Notes: generated from the sequence alone by a model not told the origin. A stretch of 22,037 nt of DNA from Eubacteriales bacterium (GCA_029974035.1 JARKQG010000018.1:1-22037), one strand, 5' to 3'; positions 1-8,519 are shown, numbered from the stretch's first letter. Translations and numbers: made by a program.

Positions 1-680
1 CCGCCTCGGCGGTGGTGGCGCGCGCCTGCCGGGAACGGGGTGCGCCCCTTTTGCGGGCGGAGGACCTTCCCCTCGAGATCCGCTCCATCGACCGCTTCGG
101 CGCGTCCTTTGTGGCGGACGCGCCGACCATCGGCCGGGTATCCGCCCGCATCAACCTGGCCGGGCGGCATCAGGTGGAAAACGCGCGCCTGGCGCTGGCG
201 GCGCTTTCACTCATTGCGCGGCGGGGCTGGGCGCTGTCGGCGGACAGGATCGCACAGGGGTTTTCCGACGCCCGCTGGCCCGGCCGGCTGGACTGGGCGG
301 CCGACGACCTGCTGCTGGACGGCGCCCACAACCCCCAGGCGGCCCGCGCGCTCAGGGCGTACCTGGAGGAATTCCTGCCCGGCCGCAAAATTGTGCTGCT
401 GACGGCCATGATGCGGGACAAGCAGCCGGGCGCCCTGGCCGACGTCATGGCCCCGCTGGCCGATTGCGTCTGCGCCACGCAGGTGGCGGAGCCCCGGGCG
501 CTCCCCGCGGAAGATCTGGCGGCGGTCTACCGCGCCCGCGGCGTCGCCGCCCAAGCGGTTTTGTCGCCCGCCGAGGCGCTGGTTTGGGCGCGCCGCGCGG
601 CCCGGGGCGGCGTGGTGGTGGCCTGCGGCTCCCTGTACCTGGTGGGCGCGCTCATGAAGCAAACGGGCCGGCCGGTCTGA
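1..680 (+). CDS. folC: Folylpolyglutamate synthase / dihydrofolate synthase, C-terminal part (5' end outside window)
   Basis: This is the C-terminal part of a Mur-ligase-family enzyme that adds glutamate to (dihydro)folates with ATP in the cytoplasm. The reading frame is open from the left edge, so the true start lies upstream of the window. The visible part carries the folC/Mur C-terminal signature DGAHNPQAA, where the Asp-Gly-Ala-His-Asn-Pro motif begins the glutamate-ligase domain. The characteristic end GSLYLVG lies close to the stop. The N-terminal ATP-binding P-loop is not in the window. A Dabb gene follows after 33 bases on the same strand, so the two may be cotranscribed. MurC-F ligases share the fold, but DGAHNP and the GSLYLVG ending favour FolC. 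Identification is confident; whether it has dihydrofolate synthase activity as well cannot be told. Confidence 0.93.
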   Translation, partial: ASAVVARACRERGAPLLRAEDLPLEIRSIDRFGASFVADAPTIGRVSARINLAGRHQVENARLALAALSLIARRGWALSADRIAQGFSDARWPGRLDWAADDLLLDGAHNPQAARALRAYLEEFLPGRKIVLLTAMMRDKQPGALADVMAPLADCVCATQVAEPRALPAEDLAAVYRARGVAAQAVLSPAEALVWARRAARGGVVVACGSLYLVGALMKQTGRPV

Positions 681-713
681 TCCGGCGGCGGAATATGCAA
701 GGGAGGGATACGC

Positions 714-1010
714 ATGGTTCGTCACATTGTCCTTTTCAAGATCAAGCCGGAGTTCCGGCCGGAGATCCCGTCCATCGTGGAGGGCTTCTATTCGATGGTC
801 GGCAAGATCGACGGCCTCGTCAGCCTGGAGGCCGGCGCGGACTTCCTGGGCAGTGAGCGCAGTTACGACGTGGCCCTGAATACCGTCTTTCGCGACCGCG
901 CCGCGCTGAACGCCTATCAGCAGCACCCGGCGCACCTGCCCGTCAAGCGGCGGATGCACGAGGTGCGCGTTTCCTCCGTCGCCTGCGACTACGAGATCAA
1001 GGAGGTCTAG
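714..1010 (+). CDS. Dabb-family (stress-responsive alpha/beta barrel) protein
   Basis: This is a 98-residue protein opening with the typical Dabb pattern MVRHIVLFKIKPE, a beta strand carrying the conserved His. The rest fits the family: an extended helix, a central strand region (SYDVALNTVF) and a late HPAHLPVK segment. Dabb domains form dimeric ferredoxin-like alpha/beta barrels. Bacterial members are mostly uncharacterised, and some relatives act as small cyclases or monooxygenase-like enzymes, so no reaction is assigned. The start is the ATG at 714, about 8 bases after a GGGAGG-type ribosome site at 702-706. It sits between folC (33 bases upstream) and a DUF2148 gene that begins 2 bases after its stop, so it is probably cotranscribed with the latter. 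Confidence 0.85.
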   Translation: MVRHIVLFKIKPEFRPEIPSIVEGFYSMVGKIDGLVSLEAGADFLGSERSYDVALNTVFRDRAALNAYQQHPAHLPVKRRMHEVRVSSVACDYEIKEV

Positions 1011-1012
1011 CC

Positions 1013-1540
1013 ATGCTGTACGATGAGAGAACCTGCGAGGAGGCCGCCGTGATGGACACCGCCCGGCGGATGTGCGCCGCCGCCCGAACTGCGCCCAAGG
1101 CGCGGGGACTGGATGACATCGAAACGATGGTCGTCACCGGCGATGAAAAGGACGCGCTGGCCGCCGAGATGGACCGCCTGGGCGCGGCGCTGGGCGCGCC
1201 CTCCTTTATCCGCGACGCCCGGAACGTCCGGGACAGCCTTGCGGTGGTGCTGATCGGCACCCGGCTGACCCAGCGCGGCCTCAACTGCGGCTACTGCGGC
1301 TTTCCCACCTGCAGGGGCTGCGGCGAGGCCGGCGCCACCTGCGCCTACGACCCGCTGGATCAGGGCATCGCGCTGGGCTCGGCGGTGTCCGTCGCGGCGG
1401 ACTGCCGCATCGACAACCGCATCTTCTACTCCGCGGGCCGCGCGGCGCTGACCCTCGGGATGATGGACGAGCGGGTGAAGGTCATCATGGCGGTGCCGCT
1501 GTCCGCCTCCCGCAAGTCGGTCTACTTCGACAGGAAGTGA
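1013..1540 (+). CDS. DUF2148 ferredoxin-domain protein
   Basis: This is a 175-residue cytoplasmic protein of the DUF2148 family, annotated elsewhere as uncharacterised proteins containing a ferredoxin domain. The visible basis is a cysteine cluster CGYCGFPTCRGC followed by a further Cys (GATCAYDP), suited to an Fe-S cluster. The N-terminal segment begins YDERTCEEAAVMDTARRMC, and the late motif is DCRIDNRIFYSAGRAA. No catalytic function is established for the family, so only a likely redox or Fe-S role is inferred. The ATG at 1013 is 2 bases after the Dabb stop and preceded by an AGGAGG-like site inside the end of that gene, which indicates translational coupling. A short GC palindrome at 1551-1562 follows but has no T run, so it is not called a terminator. 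Confidence 0.85.
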   Translation: MLYDERTCEEAAVMDTARRMCAAARTAPKARGLDDIETMVVTGDEKDALAAEMDRLGAALGAPSFIRDARNVRDSLAVVLIGTRLTQRGLNCGYCGFPTCRGCGEAGATCAYDPLDQGIALGSAVSVAADCRIDNRIFYSAGRAALTLGMMDERVKVIMAVPLSASRKSVYFDRK

Positions 1541-1588
1541 GCCCGCCAAAGCCCCGCGGGGCACAAAACCACTTCCGGCCCTCCACCC

Positions 1589-1617
1589 TTGACAGGCGGC
1601 ACGCGGTGCCATACAAT
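1589..1617 (+). promoter_or_regulatory. Sigma-A promoter for the diguanylate cyclase gene
   Basis: A consensus -35 TTGACA lies at 1589-1594 and a -10 TACAAT at 1612-1617, with 17-base spacing. Transcription would start near 1624, giving a leader of about 60 bases before the ATG at 1686. Confidence 0.8.
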
Positions 1618-1685
1618 GCTGTCGTGGTTTCATGCGCACCGGGCCCCTGCCCCGAGCCCCCGGCGGGCCCCGAAGGGAGAATGCC

Positions 1686-2819
1686 ATGAATTCGATGGCG
1701 AACGTCGTGATAGGCGTCTACGCGGTGGCGCTGATGGCGGTGCTGCTGGCGTACACGCTGGGCGGCGCGTGCGGCAAATCCCCGCAGCGGAAACTGTACG
1801 CCGTGATGCTGGTCTCCACGATGGCAACGATGACCGCCGACATTCTCTCGCGCTTTGACGGGCTGTCCGCCCCGCTGTTCCCGGCGCTCAACTGGTGCGG
1901 CAACCTCGCGCTGTACCTGCTGGCGCCGGCGCTTCCGTCGCTCTGGGTCGAGTACGTGTACCTCCAGGTGTCGGGGAAGGACGGCGCGCGCGCCGGTGTT
2001 CACGCCGCGCTGATCGCGCTGAACGCGCTGAACACATTCATGGTTATTGCCACGCAGTTCACCGGCTGGTACTATGTGATCGACGCGGCCAACGTCTACC
2101 ACCGCGGGCCCGCCTACCCGCTCTCGCACCTGATCACGGTCGTCATGATCGGCTGGGCGTACTGCGTAACGATCAGAAACCGCCACAACATCGACAAAAA
2201 AGTGCTGTTCTCGCTTTTGTTCTTTCCGGTGCCGTCCACCCTGGGCATCGTGCTGCAACTGGTGTTCTACGGCTATGCCTTCGCGCTGCTGGCCTCGGTG
2301 CTGTCGCTTCTGGTGGTGCTGCTCTACGCCCAGGACGACAGCATCTACACCGATTTTCTCACAGGCGTCGGCAATCGGAAGAAGCTGGAGGCGGTGCTCA
2401 GGGAGAAGATCGCAAAAAGCTCGCCCCGCCGGACGTTTTCCTTCGTCATGCTGGACATCGACCACTTCAAGCAAATCAACGACACGCTGGGCCACGAGGC
2501 CGGCGACCAGGTGCTGAAGACCGCGGCGAGCCTTTTGAAACGCTGCGTGCGGGCGAGCGACTACGTGACCCGGTACGGCGGAGACGAATTCTGCCTGATC
2601 CTGGACGTTTCCTCCGAGGCGGGCGTCGCGCGGGTGAACGAACGCATCCGAAGCGCGCTGAACGCGCTAAAGCAGGCCGGCACGCTGCCCTGCCCGCTGT
2701 CCTTCAGCATGGGGCACGCGGTCTACGATTTTGAGGAGCGCCTGACGGCGGAGGCGCTTTTGAAGCGGGTGGACGCGCGGATGTACGAGGACAAGCGCCG
2801 CAAGACCGCGGAGGCATAA
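1686..2819 (+). CDS. Membrane diguanylate cyclase (GGDEF protein)
   Basis: This is a 377-residue protein with an N-terminal membrane region of about seven hydrophobic segments (residues ~5-215), then a GGDEF domain that condenses two GTP into cyclic di-GMP. The domain shows the DFLTGVGNR entry motif, the metal and substrate stretch MLDIDHFKQINDTLGH, and an intact GGDEF at residues 298-302. It also has the upstream RxxD inhibitory site (RASD, 289-292), so product inhibition is likely. The late motifs SFSMGHAVYD and RVDARMYEDKRR are also present. The ATG at 1686 is chosen because GAAGGGAGA lies about 6 bases upstream. An in-frame start at 1632 has no ribosome site and would place it close to the promoter start. 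The membrane part probably senses a signal; which one is not visible. The gene has its own promoter and ends at a hairpin shared with the SRP RNA. Confidence 0.93.
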   Translation: MNSMANVVIGVYAVALMAVLLAYTLGGACGKSPQRKLYAVMLVSTMATMTADILSRFDGLSAPLFPALNWCGNLALYLLAPALPSLWVEYVYLQVSGKDGARAGVHAALIALNALNTFMVIATQFTGWYYVIDAANVYHRGPAYPLSHLITVVMIGWAYCVTIRNRHNIDKKVLFSLLFFPVPSTLGIVLQLVFYGYAFALLASVLSLLVVLLYAQDDSIYTDFLTGVGNRKKLEAVLREKIAKSSPRRTFSFVMLDIDHFKQINDTLGHEAGDQVLKTAASLLKRCVRASDYVTRYGGDEFCLILDVSSEAGVARVNERIRSALNALKQAGTLPCPLSFSMGHAVYDFEERLTAEALLKRVDARMYEDKRRKTAEA

Positions 2820-2840
2820 AAAGCGCCCCGGCTTCGGGGC
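2818..2840 (-). terminator. Intrinsic terminator of the SRP RNA (probably bidirectional)
   Basis: The hairpin has arms GCCCC (2825-2829) and GGGGC (2836-2840). Read on the minus strand it is followed by CTTTTTAT at 2817-2824, a proper U tract. Read on the plus strand it is followed only by TTT, so it would be a weaker terminator for the diguanylate cyclase gene. Confidence 0.65.
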
Positions 2841-2854
2841 TTTCGCGCAAAAAA

Positions 2855-2980
2855 CCACAGGGTTCAGGCCAGGCTTTCCCGCGGCGCGCGCCAACTTCCG
2901 CTTATTGCTGCTGCCTTCCGGCCCTGACAAGATTCGCGGCATGACGCCGCACAGGACCCAACCGTCATCACCCGTGTGGC
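2855..2980 (-). ncRNA. ffs: Signal recognition particle RNA, small bacterial type
   Basis: The minus strand carries the nearly invariant SRP RNA apical motif, read as GTCAGGGCCGGAAGGCAGCAGC across about 2908-2929. This includes the GGAA tetraloop and the asymmetric loop that binds Ffh. The ends pair: CCACA near 2975-2979 pairs with TGTGG at 2855-2859, and an adjacent GGG pairs with CCC. This gives an RNA of about 126 bases. Clostridia and Bacillus often have a longer form of about 270 bases with an Alu domain; here the promoter position leaves room only for the short form. The RNA scaffolds Ffh/FtsY during co-translational targeting of membrane proteins. Exact ends are estimated from pairing and the promoter. 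It is convergent with the diguanylate cyclase gene and divergent from the CNNM genes. Confidence 0.92.
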
Positions 2981-2987
2981 AACGGTC

Positions 2988-3016
2988 ATTATACCACAGC
3001 GGCGCCTTTTGCGCAA
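2988..3016 (-). promoter_or_regulatory. Promoter of the SRP RNA gene
   Basis: On the minus strand, TTGCGC (3011-3016) and TATAAT (2988-2993) are separated by 17 bases. The predicted start near 2980-2981 matches the 5' end inferred from RNA pairing. Confidence 0.75.
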
Positions 3017-3046
3017 GCCCCCGGCACATTTTTGCGTCCTCGGGTC

Positions 3047-3075
3047 TTGTTTTTTAACGCGCGAGGTGCTATACT
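3047..3075 (+). promoter_or_regulatory. Promoter of the tandem CNNM/CBS genes
   Basis: TTGTTT (3047-3052) and TATACT (3070-3075) are separated by 17 bases. The -35 element lies about 30 bases from the -35 of the divergent SRP RNA promoter, so the two promoters are back to back. Confidence 0.7.
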
Positions 3076-3113
3076 GGGCATAGTATGCATCACAGGGAGT
3101 TGATTTTAAGTCC

Positions 3114-4127
3114 ATGGACCCGGACAGTTGGCCTATAGCACTGATGCTGGTAACCACCATTGCGCTGAGCGGCCTGACCTCAGCCATCGAGATGAGCTTC
3201 AACGCGCTCAACCGCGTTCGCGTCAAGAACAGCGCGGAAGAGGGAGACAGAAATGCCCGCCGCGCGCTCGTCATTCTTTCCCGCTTTGAAGAAGCGCTGA
3301 CCACCATCCTGATCGTCAACAACATATTGAGCATCGCCTCGGCCTCGCTGATGACGGTGCTCGTTACGCGGCTTTGGGGCGCGGGCGCCGTGGCCTGGGG
3401 TACCCTTGTGCTGACGGTGGTGTTCTACATCCTCGCCGAAATGCTGCCCAAGACCGTGGCGCGGCGCAGGGCGGACCAGATCGCGATGAAGACGTCCGGG
3501 ACGCTTCTGTTCCTCATCCGCGTGATGAAGCCCTTCGCCTTTTTGTTCACCAAGTGGGGCGAGATGATTGCGCGCCGCTTCCCCGCGCCCGGGGACCCTT
3601 CCTTCACGGAGGACGAGCTGCACGACATCATCGAGTCCATCGAGGACGAGGGCCTGTTGGAGCCCGAACAGCAGGAACTGGTGCAGTCCGCCTTTGAATT
3701 CGGCGCGATTTCCGCCGCGGACATCCTGATCCCGATGGAAAAAGTGGTCATGATCGACGCCCAGTCCACCCAGGACCAGATTGCCGCGAAGATCTCCGCC
3801 TACAAGTATTCGCGCTTTCCGGTGTGGGATGAGCGCCGCGGCCGCGTGGTCGGCATCCTCCAGGTCAACCGCTTCCTGACCGCGCGGCTGACCGGCACCT
3901 ACACGCGCCTGAAGGCGCTGATGATCCCCATCCGCTCCTACCGCGGCGACATGCACATCGACGACCTGATGACCCAGATGAACCAACACCGGGGCCACAT
4001 GGCGCTGATCGCGGACGAGAACGGCAAGGCGCTGGGCATCGTCACGATGGAGGACATCCTGGAGGAACTGGTGGGCGAAATCTACGACGAGAGCGACCCG
4101 GCGGCCGAGCCCGCCGCGGCGCTGTGA
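3114..4127 (+). CDS. CNNM/CBS-domain membrane protein (CorC/HlyC-type), first of tandem pair
   Basis: This is a 337-residue protein with an N-terminal CNNM (DUF21) membrane domain (residues ~1-180) and a pair of CBS domains (~200-325). The CNNM part shows the AxEMxFNALNRxR pattern after the first helix, the VNNILSIASASL helix, and LAEMLPKTVARR at the end of a membrane segment. The linker TEDELHDIIESIEDEGLLEPEQQELV and the CBS motif GIVTMEDILEELVGEI are typical. Family members are tied to Mg2+ (or Co2+) export or homeostasis; the older name hemolysin is historical. The protein ends soon after the second CBS, so the usual C-terminal CorC_HlyC domain is missing here but present in its neighbour. 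A GGGAG site lies 14 bases before the ATG, which is rather far; no better in-frame start is visible. Confidence 0.88.
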   Translation: MDPDSWPIALMLVTTIALSGLTSAIEMSFNALNRVRVKNSAEEGDRNARRALVILSRFEEALTTILIVNNILSIASASLMTVLVTRLWGAGAVAWGTLVLTVVFYILAEMLPKTVARRRADQIAMKTSGTLLFLIRVMKPFAFLFTKWGEMIARRFPAPGDPSFTEDELHDIIESIEDEGLLEPEQQELVQSAFEFGAISAADILIPMEKVVMIDAQSTQDQIAAKISAYKYSRFPVWDERRGRVVGILQVNRFLTARLTGTYTRLKALMIPIRSYRGDMHIDDLMTQMNQHRGHMALIADENGKALGIVTMEDILEELVGEIYDESDPAAEPAAAL

Positions 4128-4137
4128 GGTGGCCGCC

Positions 4138-5406
4138 ATGACGCTTCTCAACCTCGTGGCCATCCTGCTGCTGCTGCTGGTTTCGGCGTTTTTTTCAGCC
4201 GACGAAATCGCCTTTACGTCCATCAACGCGCGCCGGATGCGCCGCGCCGCCGACGAGGGGGACAAATCGAGCGCGCTGGCGATCCGCATCTACGACCAGT
4301 TTGACGACGCGCTGTCGGCCATCCTGATCGGCAACAACCTGGTAAACATCGCCTCATCGTCGCTGGCGACGGTGGTGGCCATCGGCATCGCCGGCGAGGC
4401 CGGGGCGGGCCTCGCGTCGGCCGCCATGACGGTGATCATCGTGCTGCTGTGCGAAATCACCCCGAAGATCCTCGCCAAGCGCGACCCGGACGCCTTTGCG
4501 CGCAAGACCGCTTACCCGCTCCGGGTGATCATGCTGGCGCTTCGGCCAGCGGTCAAGGCATCCCTTTTCATCGTGGACGCGCTGGCGCGGGTGCTGGGCG
4601 CGGGCGAGAAGGCAGGCCCCGCCATGACCGAGGAAGAACTGACGGCGATCCTCGAAACCGCCGAGGACGAGGGCGTCATCGACGAGGAGCGCACCGATCT
4701 GGTGCAGTCCGCACTGGAATTTGACGACCTGACCATCGCCCAGGTGCTGACCCCCCGCATCGACATGGTGGCCGTCGAGGCCGACGACGCGCTGGACGAT
4801 GTGCTGCGCGTGGTCATTGAGTCCCAGTACTCCCGCATCCCCGTCTACGAGGACACCATCGACAACGTCATCGGCATCCTGCACGTCAATCTTTTTCTTC
4901 GGGAGATGGACCGGAAGGCCACCATTGACCTGCGCAGGCTGGTGACGCCGCCGCTGATCCTGCACAAGGCCCTCAAGCTGGACGACGCGCTGAAAATGCT
5001 CCAGCGCGCGCGCACCCACATCGCCGTCGTGGCCGACGAATACGGCGGCACGATGGGCATCATCACGCTGGAGGACCTGCTGGAGCAGCTGGTGGGCGAG
5101 ATCTGGGACGAGAACGACGACATCGTGGAGCCCTGCGTCGAGGTGCGCGAAAACGAGTACGAGTGCAGCGGCCTGATGGGCCTGCACGAATTCTTTGACG
5201 AGATCGATTACGACGGTCGGGCCTGCGACAGCGAGTACACCACGCTGGGCGGCTGGGCGGTGGAAATGCTGGACGCGCAGCCGGAGGCCGGCCGCAGCTT
5301 TGACTTTGACCGGCTGCATGTGACCGTGGAGAAGATGGACGGCGTGCGCGTCGACAAGCTGCGCGTGGTGGTGGACCGTCCGCCGGAGGACTTTCCGACA
5401 AAATAA
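4138..5406 (+). CDS. CNNM/CBS/CorC_HlyC membrane protein, second of tandem pair
   Basis: This is a 422-residue paralogue of the preceding gene with the full family layout: CNNM membrane domain (~1-185), two CBS domains (~205-335), and a C-terminal CorC_HlyC transporter-associated domain (~345-420). Recognisable motifs are SADEIAFTSINARR, GNNLVNIASSSLATVV, LCEITPKILAKRDP, TEEELTAILETAEDEGVI and the CBS ending GIITLEDLLEQLVGEIWDE. The likely role is divalent cation (Mg2+) transport or its regulation in the membrane. I chose ATG 4138 because GAGGTGG, overlapping the upstream stop, sits 6 bases before it. A GTG at 4129 lies inside that ribosome site and is less likely. The 10-base gap to the first gene indicates an operon and possibly a heteromeric pair. 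The C-terminal domain is acidic and probably cytoplasmic. Confidence 0.9.
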   Translation: MTLLNLVAILLLLLVSAFFSADEIAFTSINARRMRRAADEGDKSSALAIRIYDQFDDALSAILIGNNLVNIASSSLATVVAIGIAGEAGAGLASAAMTVIIVLLCEITPKILAKRDPDAFARKTAYPLRVIMLALRPAVKASLFIVDALARVLGAGEKAGPAMTEEELTAILETAEDEGVIDEERTDLVQSALEFDDLTIAQVLTPRIDMVAVEADDALDDVLRVVIESQYSRIPVYEDTIDNVIGILHVNLFLREMDRKATIDLRRLVTPPLILHKALKLDDALKMLQRARTHIAVVADEYGGTMGIITLEDLLEQLVGEIWDENDDIVEPCVEVRENEYECSGLMGLHEFFDEIDYDGRACDSEYTTLGGWAVEMLDAQPEAGRSFDFDRLHVTVEKMDGVRVDKLRVVVDRPPEDFPTK

Positions 5407-5458
5407 GCGAAGTTTTGATAAAGTGTCTGCGCGGCGGGGGATTGAAGCCCCAGCCGCG

Positions 5459-5487
5459 TTGACAATACGCACGCGCGACTTTATACT
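5459..5487 (+). promoter_or_regulatory. Sigma-A promoter upstream of the degenerate GGDEF-like gene
   Basis: TTGACA (5459-5464) and TATACT (5482-5487) are separated by 17 bases. A GC-rich stem (5428-5458, GCGGC/GCCGC plus GGGG/CCCC) abuts the -35. It could end the upstream transcript, though it lacks a T run. Transcription would begin near 5494, leaving a leader of about 70 bases. Confidence 0.75.
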
Positions 5488-5563
5488 GTTTTCGGAAAAT
5501 ACACAATGAGGAGCGTCGTCCGCACAGGGCGGCCCGCCTTCGCGGGCCCGGACGCCAGAGCAC

Positions 5564-6121
5564 ATGGGCACACTTTTCTTCGCGGGCGCCGATGTGCCCG
5601 GTGTTTGGGGGCTTCTTCTCGCGCAGGGCGGGTTTGGCGGAGGCGCGCAGCCGGCGCTTCCGGTTCTTTTGTACCTCGCGCTGGCCGTGCTGGCGGTTTT
5701 GGGCGCCTGGCTGGCGGGGCGCGCGCTTTTGGACGGCCGCGCCCGGGCCTGGCTGATCCGCGAGGCCGACCGCGGCGGGGCCGGCGGCCCCCGCGCGGTG
5801 GTCGTGGTGTCGCTCTCCGAGTCCCGCCGTCTTCCGGGCGCAAAGCTTCGGGGCGCGATGCGCAGCCTGGGCCTCTACCTTTCGGGGTTCATCCGCGAGG
5901 GGGAAGCCTGCGAGAGAATCGGCCGGCGCGAGTACGGCCTGGTCCTGGGCTGCGGCGTCGACGCCGCCTTTCTGAAGCGGCTGACGGTGCTCCGCCAGGA
6001 CGTGCGCTGCCTGTACATGGCCGCCTATCCGGGGCTTCTGACGGAGCGGGTGGCCTTTTGCCGTCTGCGCGACGCGGCGAACCCCCGGGAGGCGCTCCGC
6101 CGCGCCAGGGGTTTATCTTGA
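5564..6121 (+). CDS. Membrane-anchored protein, probable degenerate GGDEF domain
   Basis: This is a 185-residue protein of no firmly recognised family. It has one membrane helix (residues ~31-52) and a soluble C-terminal part. That part follows the order of a GGDEF domain in compressed form. A hydrophobic strand (AVVVVSLSES, 78-87) stands where LDIDHF normally sits, then come a helix and REGEACERIGRREYGLVL. In this last stretch GRREY (120-124) occupies the position of GGDEF, and the helix ending REALRRAR matches the usual RADxALYxAK ending. The metal-binding Asp and GG are absent, so cyclase activity is not expected; a sensor or partner role is inference. ATG 5564 is the only start in this frame before an upstream stop and has no clear ribosome site. 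A start at 5506 leads into a different Arg/Ala/Gly-rich frame that looks spurious. The asparaginase gene begins 21 bases downstream. Confidence 0.6.
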   Translation: MGTLFFAGADVPGVWGLLLAQGGFGGGAQPALPVLLYLALAVLAVLGAWLAGRALLDGRARAWLIREADRGGAGGPRAVVVVSLSESRRLPGAKLRGAMRSLGLYLSGFIREGEACERIGRREYGLVLGCGVDAAFLKRLTVLRQDVRCLYMAAYPGLLTERVAFCRLRDAANPREALRRARGLS

Positions 6122-6142
6122 TCGGAACGGATGGTTGAACCG

Positions 6143-7135
6143 ATGAACATTCTGCTGATCACCACCGGCGGCACGATCGCCGCCGTGCCCACGCCCGAGG
6201 GCCTGGCGCCGGACGCGCGCGGCGGCGCGCTGCCGCAGGTGCTCCACATGCTGGGCGGGCGCTACCGGATCGAGCACGTGCCGCTGTTCAGCATGGACAG
6301 CGCCAACATGCAGCCGGAGGAGTGGCGCGCCATCGCGCGCTGCGTGTTTGAGCGGGCCGCGGGCCACGCGGGGGTCGTCATTACCCACGGCACGGACACC
6401 ATGGCCTACACCGCCTCGGCGCTCTCCTTCATGCTCCGGGGGCTGAACGTGCCCGTGGTGCTCACCGGCTCGCAGCTCCCGGCCTCCCATCCGCTGACCG
6501 ACGCGGTGGAGAACCTCCGCTGCGCGTTTGCGATGGCCGCCTCCGGCGCGCCGGGCGTCTATATCGCCTTTGACCGGCTGATCATGCTGGGCTGCCGCGC
6601 GGTCAAGGTGCGCACCACCGGCTTCCGGGCCTTTGAGAGCGTCAACCTGCCACCGGTGGGCCTGGTGGACGGCGAGGGCCTCACGCTGCGCCGGGAACTG
6701 ATCCCGCGGCCCGAAGGGCCCTTTGCGCTGGAGGACGATCTGTGCAACGACGTGTTCCTCCTGAAGCTGACCCCCGGCTTTCAGCCGGAGTTTCTGGAAA
6801 GCCTGGGCGCGATGCGCACGCGCGGCGTGGTCATTGAGGCCTTTGGCGCGGGCGGGCTGCACTTCATCCGCCGCAACCTGGTGGAGCCGCTGGAGGCGCT
6901 GGTGAAGGGCGGCATGGCGGTGGCGGTGTCGAGCCAATGCCTCTACGAGCGCAGCGACTTTTCGCTGTACCAGACGGGGCGCAAGGCGCTGGACGCCGGC
7001 GTGATCCAGTGCTACGACATGACCACCGAGGCGGCGGTCACCAAGCTCAAGTGGGCGCTGGGGCGGACGGACGATCTCGGCGAGGTGCGGCAAATGTTCG
7101 CCACCAACTACGCCGGCGAGGTGACGCTGCCCTGA
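6143..7135 (+). CDS. ansA: L-asparaginase, type I (cytoplasmic-type)
   Basis: This 330-residue enzyme hydrolyses L-asparagine to aspartate and ammonia. It opens with the first active-site signature MNILLITTGGTIA, with the nucleophile Thr at residue 11. The second signature HGTDTMAYTASAL follows, with the catalytic Thr84-Asp85 pair. Other conserved stretches are VVLTGSQLP and the segment around FGAGG. No signal peptide is seen, so it is taken as cytoplasmic. I prefer ATG 6143, which gives the family's usual N-terminus, with GGATGG about 8 bases upstream. An in-frame ATG at 6131 would add four residues. It lies 21 bases downstream of the degenerate GGDEF-like gene and probably shares its promoter at 5459. 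It ends at a long hairpin terminator facing glyA. Some archaeal-like relatives are GatD subunits, but no GatE partner is present. Confidence 0.92.
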   Translation: MNILLITTGGTIAAVPTPEGLAPDARGGALPQVLHMLGGRYRIEHVPLFSMDSANMQPEEWRAIARCVFERAAGHAGVVITHGTDTMAYTASALSFMLRGLNVPVVLTGSQLPASHPLTDAVENLRCAFAMAASGAPGVYIAFDRLIMLGCRAVKVRTTGFRAFESVNLPPVGLVDGEGLTLRRELIPRPEGPFALEDDLCNDVFLLKLTPGFQPEFLESLGAMRTRGVVIEAFGAGGLHFIRRNLVEPLEALVKGGMAVAVSSQCLYERSDFSLYQTGRKALDAGVIQCYDMTTEAAVTKLKWALGRTDDLGEVRQMFATNYAGEVTLP

Positions 7136-7149
7136 CCTGAAGGCAGGCA

Positions 7150-7191
7150 AATCAAGCGCGGCGAGGGCCTATGCCCGCGCCGCGCTTGATT
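7150..7191. terminator. Bidirectional terminator between convergent ansA and glyA
   Basis: A perfect 14-base stem (7150-7163 with 7178-7191) has a further GGGC/GCCC stem inside, and lies exactly between the two converging genes. A/T-rich ends (AATCAAG and CTTGATT) give a short U-rich stretch in both directions, although there is no long T run. Confidence 0.75.
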
Positions 7192-7218
7192 CTATGCGTC
7201 CATGCGCTTTTCCGCGCT

Positions 7219-8472
<1,254 letters not shown>

Positions 8473-8519
8473 GGCGCGTTCCTCCATGCCCTCGGAAGGG
8501 CCCAAATTCGTGCCCTTCC

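Noticed and set aside
1551..1562. GC palindrome after the DUF2148 gene as a terminator
   Set aside because: The stem is short with almost no loop and no T run follows; it may be chance in GC-rich DNA.
5506..6138. An ATG at 5506 opening a 210-codon plus-strand frame
   Set aside because: The product is Arg/Ala/Gly/Pro-rich without hydrophobic or domain structure. The frame from 5564 has a clean membrane helix and GGDEF-like order.
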